A model generated the notes under the pieces. The model saw only the letters and a program-made list of their open reading frames with translations. It did no database searches and was not told the origin of the DNA. A program made the position numbers and the translations under genes. Below are positions 1 to 4,954 of a DNA stretch of 8,624 bases, in pieces. Position 1 is the first letter of the stretch. Every line of letters starts with the position of its first letter. The stretch is from positions 1 through 8,624 of the forward strand of contig CAINOM010000269.1 of NCBI GenBank assembly GCA_903851455.1. The letters run 5' to 3'. The stretch is from an uncultured Bacteroidota bacterium. Its GTDB lineage: Bacteria > Bacteroidota > Bacteroidia > Chitinophagales > Chitinophagaceae.

Positions 1-392
1 ACGATTGGCCTTCGAAATCTTTTGATCAGCGCCTTGCAAAACGGGTCGCTGGTTACCCGTATGGCTATACTGCCGTCATTATTCACCACATTGTCTGGAA
101 AACCCAGCGCATTTTCATAGATCACAGTGGTCGGCCGGTCAAACTGCTCAATGATAGCAATAATATCCGGGTGAGGCGCAGCCACATACTGGATCACATC
201 GCGCGCATCGGCCAGCAGCACGATCATACTCTTTTCTTTTGGCCGTTGCTTTAATGCAAACACTTTTTCCACGGCTTCCGCATTCAGCGCATCACAACCC
301 AGCCCCCACACAGTATCAGTAGGGTAGAGGATGGTACCGCCTTTTTGCAGGGTGGCCATGCAGTTTTTTATGTCGTTTTCGAAGTCCACCAT
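1..392 (-). CDS. Threonylcarbamoyl-AMP synthase (YrdC/Sua5 family), 3' part missing
   Basis: Only the first 130 codons are in the window; the gene continues past the left edge. The family makes L-threonylcarbamoyl-AMP from threonine, bicarbonate and ATP, the first step of the t6A37 modification of ANN-decoding tRNAs, in the cytoplasm. Visible signatures are the YPTDTVWGLGCDA segment at residues 23-35, the KxR motif at 48-50 within ALKQRPKEKSMIVLL, and the DGSIAIR segment at 106-112, all at the expected spacing. I chose the ATG at 392 because it gives the usual short N-terminal helix before the GGTILYPTDT strand; an in-frame ATG at 359 would remove most of that helix. Its start overlaps the end of the upstream glycosyltransferase gene by 25 bp, so the two are probably co-transcribed and perhaps translationally coupled. 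The missing C-terminus prevents telling a TsaC-type (single domain) from a Sua5-type protein. Confidence 0.9.
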   Translation of the reverse strand, partial: MVDFENDIKNCMATLQKGGTILYPTDTVWGLGCDALNAEAVEKVFALKQRPKEKSMIVLLADARDVIQYVAAPHPDIIAIIEQFDRPTTVIYENALGFPDNVVNNDGSIAIRVTSDPFCKALIKRFRRPI

Positions 393-1378
393 AGTAGTTG
401 ATCGTTAGTTATGTCCATGGCGCACCTGAAGTGCCCTTCAGGGCAGGTCTTATGCCCATGCAGCCCGCATGGGCGGCAATACAATCGCTCCTTTATTTCC
501 ACCACTTTTGCATTTTCACGCAGCGGACCAAACCCAAAGGCCGGGACAGTAGAGCAAAAAACAGCAGTCACAGGGGCATCCATAGCTGACGCAAAGTGGA
601 GCGGTGCCGAATCGTTGGCGTAATTCATATCCGCCCCTTGCATGAGCGCTGCCGACTGTAAGAAAGACAGTTTGCCACACATGTTTGCTATATTGGCGTG
701 ACTCGTCTTGTCAGCTATGCCCTGCGCCAGCGCGCTGTCAGACGGTGCGCCCAGTATATAAACGTTGTAATGCGCCGGCAGCATATTGATCAGGCTGATC
801 CACTTCTCTGTCGGAAATTGTTTTGTGAACCAAACGGACGATGGCGCGACACAAACGTACGGCCGGCCCTGGAATTGCTTCACATATTCAAGATCAGCGG
901 CGGTAGGGTAGAGGGCTGGCATCGCTGCTTTCGGGCTCGTTATATCAGCGATGAGCATTTGATTACGCAGCACCTCATGAACCGGGTTTTCGCTGTACGG
1001 TTCTGAGATGACATGCGCCACTTTTTTGGTATAGCAAAAGGCAAATGGATTTTTATCAAATCCTGCCTTATACTTGGCTCCGGAAAGCAATGTAACAAGA
1101 CCAGACGAACCAAAGCGGTGCAGGTTGATGACGTGGGTATAGCCTTCCTTTCTTACACGCATGGCTATTTTCAAAAGGTTGGTATTCTTGTTGGTCTTCT
1201 TGTCCCACACAAGCAGGTTGGTGAGGTAAGGATGACCTTCCAATAGGCCCTCATTGCCTTTGCGCAGCAGAAAATCTACTTGTGCGTCCGGGTATTGATG
1301 GTGCAGCTTTTCCAGTATGGCTGTTGCCAGTACCACATCGCCGGTGAAGGCGGTCTGTATAACCAAAAGTTTAAGCAT
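368..1378 (-). CDS. Glycosyltransferase family 9 (heptosyltransferase-like) protein
   Basis: This 336-residue protein has the two-Rossmann-domain (GT-B) layout of ADP-heptose:LPS heptosyltransferases, which act on the inner face of the cytoplasmic membrane. The N-terminal domain opens with LLVIQTAFTGDVVLATAIL (residues 4-22), where D14 fits the family's catalytic acid. The C-terminal domain has the APSSVWFTKQFPTEKW segment (178-193), which holds the conserved lysine and tryptophans, and the NDSAPLHFASAM nucleotide-sugar-binding segment (255-266). The tail carries four cysteines (301, 304, 312, 319), arranged CxxC, then C and C in a His-rich stretch; this may bind a metal or form disulfides. 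Length is normal for the family. The actual sugar donor is not certain, since many Bacteroidota GT9 proteins are not true heptosyltransferases. A TAnnTTTG element 7 bases before the ATG suggests a leaderless or nearly leaderless transcript. The 3' end overlaps the threonylcarbamoyl-AMP synthase start. Confidence 0.9.
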   Translation of the reverse strand: MLKLLVIQTAFTGDVVLATAILEKLHHQYPDAQVDFLLRKGNEGLLEGHPYLTNLLVWDKKTNKNTNLLKIAMRVRKEGYTHVINLHRFGSSGLVTLLSGAKYKAGFDKNPFAFCYTKKVAHVISEPYSENPVHEVLRNQMLIADITSPKAAMPALYPTAADLEYVKQFQGRPYVCVAPSSVWFTKQFPTEKWISLINMLPAHYNVYILGAPSDSALAQGIADKTSHANIANMCGKLSFLQSAALMQGADMNYANDSAPLHFASAMDAPVTAVFCSTVPAFGFGPLRENAKVVEIKERLYCRPCGLHGHKTCPEGHFRCAMDITNDQLLWWTSKTT

Positions 1379-1385
1379 CCGTGCG

Positions 1386-1393
1386 CAAAACTA
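1386..1393 (-). promoter_or_regulatory. Bacteroidota -7 element (TAGTTTTG) for the GT9 gene
   Basis: On the minus strand the bases read TAGTTTTG, an exact match to the TAnnTTTG -7 consensus of the Bacteroidota primary sigma factor. Only 7 bases separate it from the ATG at 1378, so transcription would start at or within a few bases of the start codon. No clear TTG-type -33 element sits at the usual spacing, which lowers confidence. Confidence 0.5.
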
Positions 1394-1455
1394 CAATTGT
1401 ATTGCTTTTGGAAGGTTTTAACAATAAAAAACATAGATTTTTGGAATTTTGGTAC

Positions 1456-1463
1456 TAAATTTG
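1456..1463 (+). promoter_or_regulatory. Bacteroidota -7 element (TAAATTTG) for the DUF1573 cluster
   Basis: TAAATTTG matches the TAnnTTTG -7 consensus exactly and lies 36 bases before the ATG at 1500, giving a short leader of roughly 30 bases. It falls inside the open frame that extends upstream of that ATG from a TTG at 1449, which argues that the upstream TTG is not the real start. A -33 TTG at the standard distance is not evident. The divergent -7 element for the GT9 gene lies about 60 bp away. Confidence 0.5.
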
Positions 1464-1499
1464 TTTCTTACATCTACAATCGAGAAAAACCGGGTAAAC

Positions 1500-2012
1500 A
1501 TGAAAAAAGTAATTCTATCATTAGGATTGTTGCTGCTGACTGCCAGCGTTACAATGGCGCAGCACAAGAAGCATAAAGGCGATGATGCGAGCGACAAACC
1601 GGCGGCAGCTGCGCCGGCAACGCCCGCCGCACCTGCAACTCCTGCTACAACATTAAAGGCCGACGATATGGCATTCAAAGACGCTACCCATGATTTCGGC
1701 ACTGTTCAGGAAGGCCCCGATGCAACCTGCGAATTTACATTCAAGAATAACGGCAAAGAGCCGATCATTATACAGAAGGCCCAGCCTTCCTGCGGATGTA
1801 CTGTTCCATCTTATTCTAATGAACCAGTTATGCCCGGTGCAACCGGAACGATCAATGTTGCATTTCATACTAAAGGAAAGGCTAACGCATTTACAAAAAC
1901 CATCACCGTCGTGTCTAATGCAGGCACTAAAGTGCTGACAATAAAAGGAAGTGTGGAAAAAGCCCCTACGGGTTCCGTTCCTGAAAATGTTTCAATGATC
2001 AAGACAAATTAA
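1500..2012 (+). CDS. Exported DUF1573 protein, first of three tandem paralogs
   Basis: The 170-residue product starts with a Sec signal peptide (MKK, hydrophobic stretch 5-18, cleavage near MA|Q at 20-21), followed by an Ala/Pro/Thr-rich linker (34-52) and one DUF1573 domain (about 57-153). Domain hallmarks are THDFGTVQEG (63-72), the EFTFKNNGKEPIII strand pair (78-91), PSCGCTVP (96-103) with the paired cysteines 98 and 100, the MPG turn (111-113), and the closing SNAG...LTIKG strands (139-150). DUF1573 is an Ig/ASH-like beta-sandwich whose function is not established; in this phylum such proteins are exported. I chose the ATG at 1500 over an in-frame TTG at 1449 because it begins a proper signal peptide and the -7 promoter element lies between them. 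It heads a three-gene cluster; the next paralog follows after 39 bases. Confidence 0.9.
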   Translation: MKKVILSLGLLLLTASVTMAQHKKHKGDDASDKPAAAAPATPAAPATPATTLKADDMAFKDATHDFGTVQEGPDATCEFTFKNNGKEPIIIQKAQPSCGCTVPSYSNEPVMPGATGTINVAFHTKGKANAFTKTITVVSNAGTKVLTIKGSVEKAPTGSVPENVSMIKTN

Positions 2013-2040
2013 TAATTAAACAAGCATCAATTTTAACCAC

Positions 2041-2050
2041 AAAAAAAAAA
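2041..2050 (+). repeat. A10 homopolymer directly before the second DUF1573 start
   Basis: Ten consecutive adenines end one base before the ATG at 2052. A-rich leaders favour translation start in Bacteroidota, so this may act as a translation enhancer. A run this long could also slip and change the leader spacing, but no such effect can be shown from one sequence. Confidence 0.6.
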
Positions 2051-2051
2051 T

Positions 2052-2558
2052 ATGAAAAAAGTATTCATCGCAATCCTCTGCCTTACCATCAGCGCAGCAG
2101 CCGCAAACGCACAGGACAAGAAAGCACCGGCCCCAGCGCCTAATCCAGCACCTGCGGCAGCTCCGCAAGTAGCTCCTCCGGCTCCGGATCCAGATGCTGG
2201 TGAGTTTAAGTTCAAGGAAGAAACTCACGATTACGGCGAAGTTCCGGAAGGACCATTGGCTGAGTACGATTTCGAATTCAAGAATGTAGGCAAGAAGCCG
2301 ATCGTGATAAATGATGCTCATGGATCATGCGGTTGCACAGTGCCAACGTGGCCCCACGAGCCTATCCTGCCAAAGCAGAAAGGTGTGATACACGTATCCT
2401 ATACTACTAATGGTCGCCAGGGTCCTATCATGAAGGACGTTACCATCAACTCAAATGCTAAGCAGCAGCCAATGGTATTGCATATCCGCGGTACTGTAAA
2501 GCCAAAGCCAGCGGCACCAGCGCCTACAACACCAGCGCCAAATACACCGGCTAAATAA
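2052..2558 (+). CDS. Exported DUF1573 protein, second of three tandem paralogs
   Basis: The 168-residue product has a signal peptide (cleavage near ANA|Q at 20-21), a long Pro/Ala-rich linker (24-47), a DUF1573 domain (about 50-150) and a second Pro/Ala/Thr-rich tail (151-167). The domain keeps THDYGEVPEGP (58-68), the FEFKNVGKKPIVI strands (74-86), GSCGCTVP (91-98, cysteines 93 and 95) and SNAKQQP...LHIRG (134-147). Pro/Ala-rich segments on both sides resemble flexible spacers, so the domain may be held between or away from envelope structures; that is inference. It is closest in layout to the gene before it and lies 39 bases downstream, so both are very likely on one transcript. A perfect 13-bp hairpin follows about 25 bases after its stop. 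Confidence 0.9.
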   Translation: MKKVFIAILCLTISAAAANAQDKKAPAPAPNPAPAAAPQVAPPAPDPDAGEFKFKEETHDYGEVPEGPLAEYDFEFKNVGKKPIVINDAHGSCGCTVPTWPHEPILPKQKGVIHVSYTTNGRQGPIMKDVTINSNAKQQPMVLHIRGTVKPKPAAPAPTTPAPNTPAK

Positions 2559-2583
2559 GCTATTGTTCAGTTTAAATCATATC

Positions 2584-2613
2584 TAAAATAGTTGGCGCGA
2601 GCCAACTATTTTA
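2584..2613 (+). terminator. Perfect hairpin between DUF1573 genes 2 and 3 (terminator or attenuator)
   Basis: Bases 2584-2596 pair perfectly with 2601-2613 around a GCGA loop, a GNRA-type tetraloop. The descending arm ends in TATTTTA, so the U-rich part lies mostly inside the stem. The shape fits an intrinsic terminator, possibly working in both directions, or a processing or attenuation site that lowers expression of the third paralog relative to the first two. The third gene has no obvious promoter of its own after the hairpin. Confidence 0.65.
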
Positions 2614-2643
2614 AAATAAGGAAAGTCTTAGATAACAAAATTT

Positions 2644-3087
2644 ATGAAAAAGATACTGATCGCATTATTTTGCCTGCTTGCATTTGCAGGCTCAGAAGTA
2701 AAAGCCCAAACAGGCTCTGAAGCAAAAGCACAGAATAAGGCAGAGGGACCAATGTTCAAATTTGAAGGCGGTGACATATGGGACTTCGGCATCATCAAGC
2801 GTGGTCCGGGCGCCAAGCATACCTTCGAATTCACCAACACCGGCAACCAGCCCATCATCATCATGAATGTTACACCTTCCTGCGGCTGTACCAATGTAGA
2901 CTGGAGCAAAAACCCTGTTCTGCCGGGCCAGAAAGGTTACGTATCCTTAGAGCTGAAGACTGACGAACAACACGGTGTTTTTGATAAGGAAGTATACATC
3001 CAGTCCAACGCCAAGACACCACATGGTGAGAAGCGTTATGTGCTCCGCATAAAGGGCAATGCCAAGGATGAAGTGCCGAGCAAATAG
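2644..3087 (+). CDS. Exported DUF1573 protein, third of three tandem paralogs
   Basis: This 147-residue product is the shortest of the three and lacks the Pro/Ala-rich linker. It has a signal peptide (hydrophobic stretch 4-15) and a DUF1573 domain (about 36-140) with DIWDFGIIKRGPG (44-56), FEFTNTGNQPIIIM (61-74), PSCGCTNV (78-85, cysteines 80 and 82), LPGQKG (93-98) and the closing YVLRIKG (132-138). An imperfect tandem duplication of eight residues (16-23 and 24-31) gives two successive KAQ signal-cleavage-like sites, KA|Q at 21-22 and KA|Q at 29-30, so the mature N-terminus is ambiguous. It lies 85 bases after gene 2 with a hairpin between them, and ends before a clear terminator. The function of the domain is unknown. 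Confidence 0.88.
   Translation: MKKILIALFCLLAFAGSEVKAQTGSEAKAQNKAEGPMFKFEGGDIWDFGIIKRGPGAKHTFEFTNTGNQPIIIMNVTPSCGCTNVDWSKNPVLPGQKGYVSLELKTDEQHGVFDKEVYIQSNAKTPHGEKRYVLRIKGNAKDEVPSK
2689..2736 (+). repeat. Tandem 24-bp duplication at the signal cleavage region
   Basis: Bases 2689-2712 and 2713-2736 match at 18 of 24 positions by eye and encode GSEVKAQT then GSEAKAQN. Both copies are in frame. The duplication repeats the putative signal peptidase recognition site. Confidence 0.75.
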
Positions 3088-3102
3088 TTCTTTTGGTAAG
3101 AA

Positions 3103-3143
3103 GTTAATAGGTTAAAAGGGCAAACAGGTTAATAAATTGTTAG
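3103..3143 (+). repeat. GGTTAA-type repeat tract (opposite orientation to 3211-3290)
   Basis: This stretch has several GTTAA/GGTTAA units (GTTAATA, GGTTAAAAGGG, AGGTTAATAA). The 11 bases GGTTAAAAGGG at 3110-3120 are the exact reverse complement of 3248-3258. The two tracts flank the terminator at 3159-3190. Confidence 0.5.
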
Positions 3144-3158
3144 TTGCCGATAATACTT

Positions 3159-3190
3159 AAGGTCGCCCAGGAGGCGACCTTTTTCTTTTG
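3159..3190 (+). terminator. Intrinsic terminator after the DUF1573 cluster
   Basis: A perfect 9-bp GC-rich stem pairs AAGGTCGCC (3159-3167) with GGCGACCTT (3173-3181) around a 5-base loop, and is followed by a T-rich run (TTTTCTTTT). It lies about 70 bases after the stop of the third DUF1573 gene and before the next gene's promoter, as expected for the end of that operon. Confidence 0.88.
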
Positions 3191-3210
3191 AAGATTACCT
3201 TTAGTTACTC

Positions 3211-3290
3211 GATAACCGTTTTAACCTTTTAACTTTTTAACCCCTTACCCTTTTAACCATTTACCCCTTTAACTATTTACCCTTTTCCCT
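3211..3290 (+). repeat. Degenerate TTTTAACC / TTTACCC pyrimidine-rich tract
   Basis: About eight loosely repeated units of 7-11 bases (TTTTAACC, TTTAACT, TTTACCC and variants) fill the 80 bases before the aminotransferase promoter. The plus strand carries almost no G here. The units are too short and irregular for CRISPR. They could be an expanded simple repeat or a stack of protein-binding sites. Confidence 0.6.
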
Positions 3291-3291
3291 T

Positions 3292-3299
3292 TATCTTTG
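3292..3299 (+). promoter_or_regulatory. Bacteroidota -7 element (TATCTTTG) for a leaderless aminotransferase mRNA
   Basis: TATCTTTG matches TAnnTTTG exactly and ends only 5 bases before the ATG at 3305. Transcription is therefore expected to start at or next to the start codon, with no room for a Shine-Dalgarno site. No clear -33 TTG is seen; the pyrimidine repeat tract occupies that position. Confidence 0.6.
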
Positions 3300-3304
3300 C
3301 GCCC

Positions 3305-4495
3305 ATGCCGGTAATCTCACATCGTGGCGCACAAATGCCGCCTTCGCCAATACGTAAACTTGTTCCATTCGCTGATGCTGCCAAGAAAAGAGGCACTAAA
3401 GTCTATCACCTCAACATCGGTCAGCCGGATATAGAAACACCACAGGCCATCCTTGATGCCGTAAAGAACACCCACATGAAGGTGCTCGAGTATAGCCCCA
3501 GCGCAGGCTTCGACAGCTACCGCAAGAAACTGGTGGAATACTACCAGCGCAATAATATTGATGTTACCGCGGGCCAGATCATTGTCACCACCGGTGGCTC
3601 AGAGGCCATCATGTTTGCCATCCAGAGCTGCCTTGATCCCGGTGACGAGATCATCATCCCCGAGCCTTTTTATGCCAACTACAACGGCTTTTCAACCAGC
3701 TCAGGAGTGAAGGTGGTGCCAATACCATCCAGTATTGACACAGGCTTTGCTTTGCCTCCGATAGAAGTGTTTGAAAAAGCCGTGACCGTGCGCACCAAGG
3801 CCATCATGATCTGCAATCCAAATAACCCTACCGGTTATTTGTACAGCATGGATGAGCTGAACGTGCTGAAGGAAATATGCCTAAAGCACGACCTGTTCCT
3901 GTTTAGTGATGAAGCATACCGTGAGTTCTGCTATGATGGCAACAAGCACATCTCTGCATTATCGCTGGAAGGAATGGAAGAGAATGCCATATTACTCGAT
4001 ACCATTTCCAAAAGATATAGTGCCTGCGGTGGACGTATAGGCGCCTTCGTGACCCGCAACCAGGCCGTGCTTGATGCTGCTATGAAGTTTGCGCAAGCCC
4101 GCCTCAGCCCACCTTCCTTCGCGCAGATACTTGGCGAAGCGGCAGTGGATCTTCCCGCAAATTATTTTGATGAAGTGCATGCCGAATACACCTCCCGCCG
4201 CGACCTGCTGGTAGCACGCCTGAAGGCGATGCCCGGAGTAACCTGCCCGTTGCCCGGTGGTGCTTTTTATGCCATGGCAAAACTGCCGGTAGACAATGCC
4301 GAGAAATTCTGCCAGTGGTTGCTCGAAGGTTTTTCGCACAACGGAGCTACCGTCATGATGGCCCCTGCAGCCGGCTTCTACGCAACCCCCGGAAAAGGCA
4401 AGAACGAAGTCCGTCTGGCCTATGTGCTCAATAAAGACGACATCAATGCTGCTATGGACTGCCTCGAAGCTGCGCTGAAAGAGTACAAAGGGTAG
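3305..4495 (+). CDS. Class I PLP-dependent aminotransferase (aspartate aminotransferase-like)
   Basis: The 396-residue cytoplasmic enzyme has the full set of fold-type I aminotransferase landmarks: LNIGQPDIETP (36-46) near the N-terminus, TTGGSEAI (95-102) for phosphate binding, NPNNPTG (171-177), SDEAYREF (201-208) with D202 and Y205 placed to contact the cofactor ring, SKRYSACGGRIG (235-246) with K236 as the Schiff-base lysine and R244 for phosphate, and R370 in NEVRLAYVL (367-375) for the substrate alpha-carboxylate. The IGQPD and PSPIRKL (13-19) segments fit subgroup I-gamma/Ib aspartate aminotransferases, but substrate choice (aspartate, aromatic or other amino acids) cannot be settled by eye. 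The ATG at 3305 is preferred: the early MPVISHRG segment is typical, and the -7 promoter element lies just upstream. The gene seems to stand alone, after a terminator and before a long gene-free stretch. Confidence 0.93.
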   Translation: MPVISHRGAQMPPSPIRKLVPFADAAKKRGTKVYHLNIGQPDIETPQAILDAVKNTHMKVLEYSPSAGFDSYRKKLVEYYQRNNIDVTAGQIIVTTGGSEAIMFAIQSCLDPGDEIIIPEPFYANYNGFSTSSGVKVVPIPSSIDTGFALPPIEVFEKAVTVRTKAIMICNPNNPTGYLYSMDELNVLKEICLKHDLFLFSDEAYREFCYDGNKHISALSLEGMEENAILLDTISKRYSACGGRIGAFVTRNQAVLDAAMKFAQARLSPPSFAQILGEAAVDLPANYFDEVHAEYTSRRDLLVARLKAMPGVTCPLPGGAFYAMAKLPVDNAEKFCQWLLEGFSHNGATVMMAPAAGFYATPGKGKNEVRLAYVLNKDDINAAMDCLEAALKEYKG

Positions 4496-4525
4496 TAATA
4501 AGTTTACTGGCAAAAGGCTGATAAC

Positions 4526-4580
4526 ACCTTCCCTCCTGTTTTTAGGAGGGGACGATTGTCGCTAGCGACAATCTGGGGTG
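4526..4580. repeat. Nested inverted-repeat element with a 20-bp perfect palindrome
   Basis: Two hairpins lie side by side. CCCTCCT (4531-4537) pairs with AGGAGGG (4544-4550) around a GTTTTT loop, and GATTGTCGC/GCGACAATC (4554-4573) is a perfect 20-bp palindrome. Short outer arms CACC (4526-4529) and GGTG (4577-4580) could close the whole into a three-way junction. It starts 30 bases after the aminotransferase stop but lacks a U-run, so it resembles a REP-like palindromic repeat more than an intrinsic terminator. Confidence 0.6.
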
Positions 4581-4692
4581 GTAGACTCGCGCAATGCCAC
4601 GCTACACAACGTTATTCTCTGGCGCGAGTTTGTAGCCAAGCCGTAAGCATAGCGGACGCGTGCCTAAATAGTCTGCCCAGTTTGTAACTGGC
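4581..4692. repeat. GC-rich inverted repeats in gene-free DNA
   Basis: ACTCGCGC (4585-4592) pairs with GCGCGAGT (4622-4629) across 29 bases; the second arm overlaps an alternative pairing of GGCGCG (4621-4626) with CGTGCC (4659-4664). A small perfect hairpin, CCAGTT/AACTGG (4677-4682 and 4686-4691), follows. The mutually exclusive stems might be regulatory or simply palindromic repeat debris. The gene-free stretch 4496-4954 otherwise holds only repeat copy 1, an AT-rich leader from about 4880, and no supported gene. Confidence 0.45.
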
Positions 4693-4740
4693 ATTCTTGT
4701 GTTTCTGTCCGGTCATTACATTTTTCATCTGCTATGTTTT

Positions 4741-4788
4741 TTTGCGTCCCCGCCGAGCCTCTGCCCTCCGCAGGACCCGGCGACAATC
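4741..4788 (+). repeat. Dispersed intergenic repeat, copy 1
   Basis: This 48-base segment starts TTTGCGTCCCCGCCGAG and ends GGCGACAATC. It matches copy 2 (6767-6814) over its whole length with only a few differences, and copy 3 (8116-8156) over the core. Inner CTGC (4761-4764) pairs with GCAG (4770-4773), and outer CGCCG with CGGCG, giving an imperfect hairpin. It lacks the conserved tail seen after copies 2 and 3. Confidence 0.75.
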
Positions 4789-4882
4789 CTGTGTGCCCCT
4801 AAAATGAGTTTCCGGCTGCGCTGCGCTAATATGGGGGAGAAAGTGAGCATAGCTAAGCCCGCTGGTTATCTTCCCACTTGAT

Positions 4883-4890
4883 TACATTTT
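4883..4890 (+). promoter_or_regulatory. Weak candidate -7 element for the T9SS cargo gene
   Basis: TACATTTT matches the TAnnTTTG consensus at all but the last position and lies in AT-rich DNA 64 bases before the ATG at 4955. No better match is visible between the repeat and the gene, and no -33 element is clear. Confidence 0.25.
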
Positions 4891-4954
4891 TATAAAATAT
4901 TCCGAAAAAAAAGTATTTTACATGAGTTAATATTCTTTCACCTAAAAAAACCTT

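Noticed and set aside
1449..1499. N-terminal extension of the first DUF1573 gene from a TTG codon
   Set aside because: The extension would precede a complete MKK-type signal peptide, and an exact -7 promoter element lies inside it, so translation from 1500 is much more likely.
2033..2321. Minus-strand frames opposite the second DUF1573 gene
   Set aside because: They are Gly/Ala/Arg-rich antisense shadows of the Pro/Ala-rich linker codons.
3211..3290. CRISPR-like array
   Set aside because: The units are 7-11 bases, irregular and without spacers of constant length, so this is a simple-sequence tract.
3992..4513. 173-residue minus-strand frame opposite the aminotransferase
   Set aside because: It is antisense to the conserved PLP-binding half of a clear enzyme gene and resembles no family.
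4526..4580. Intrinsic terminator for the aminotransferase gene
   Set aside because: Neither hairpin is followed by a T-run, so the element is listed as a palindromic repeat instead.
4699..4881. 60-residue plus-strand frame in the gene-free stretch
   Set aside because: It begins with a non-ATG codon, overlaps repeat copy 1 and reads as Pro/Cys-rich low-complexity sequence with no recognisable domain.
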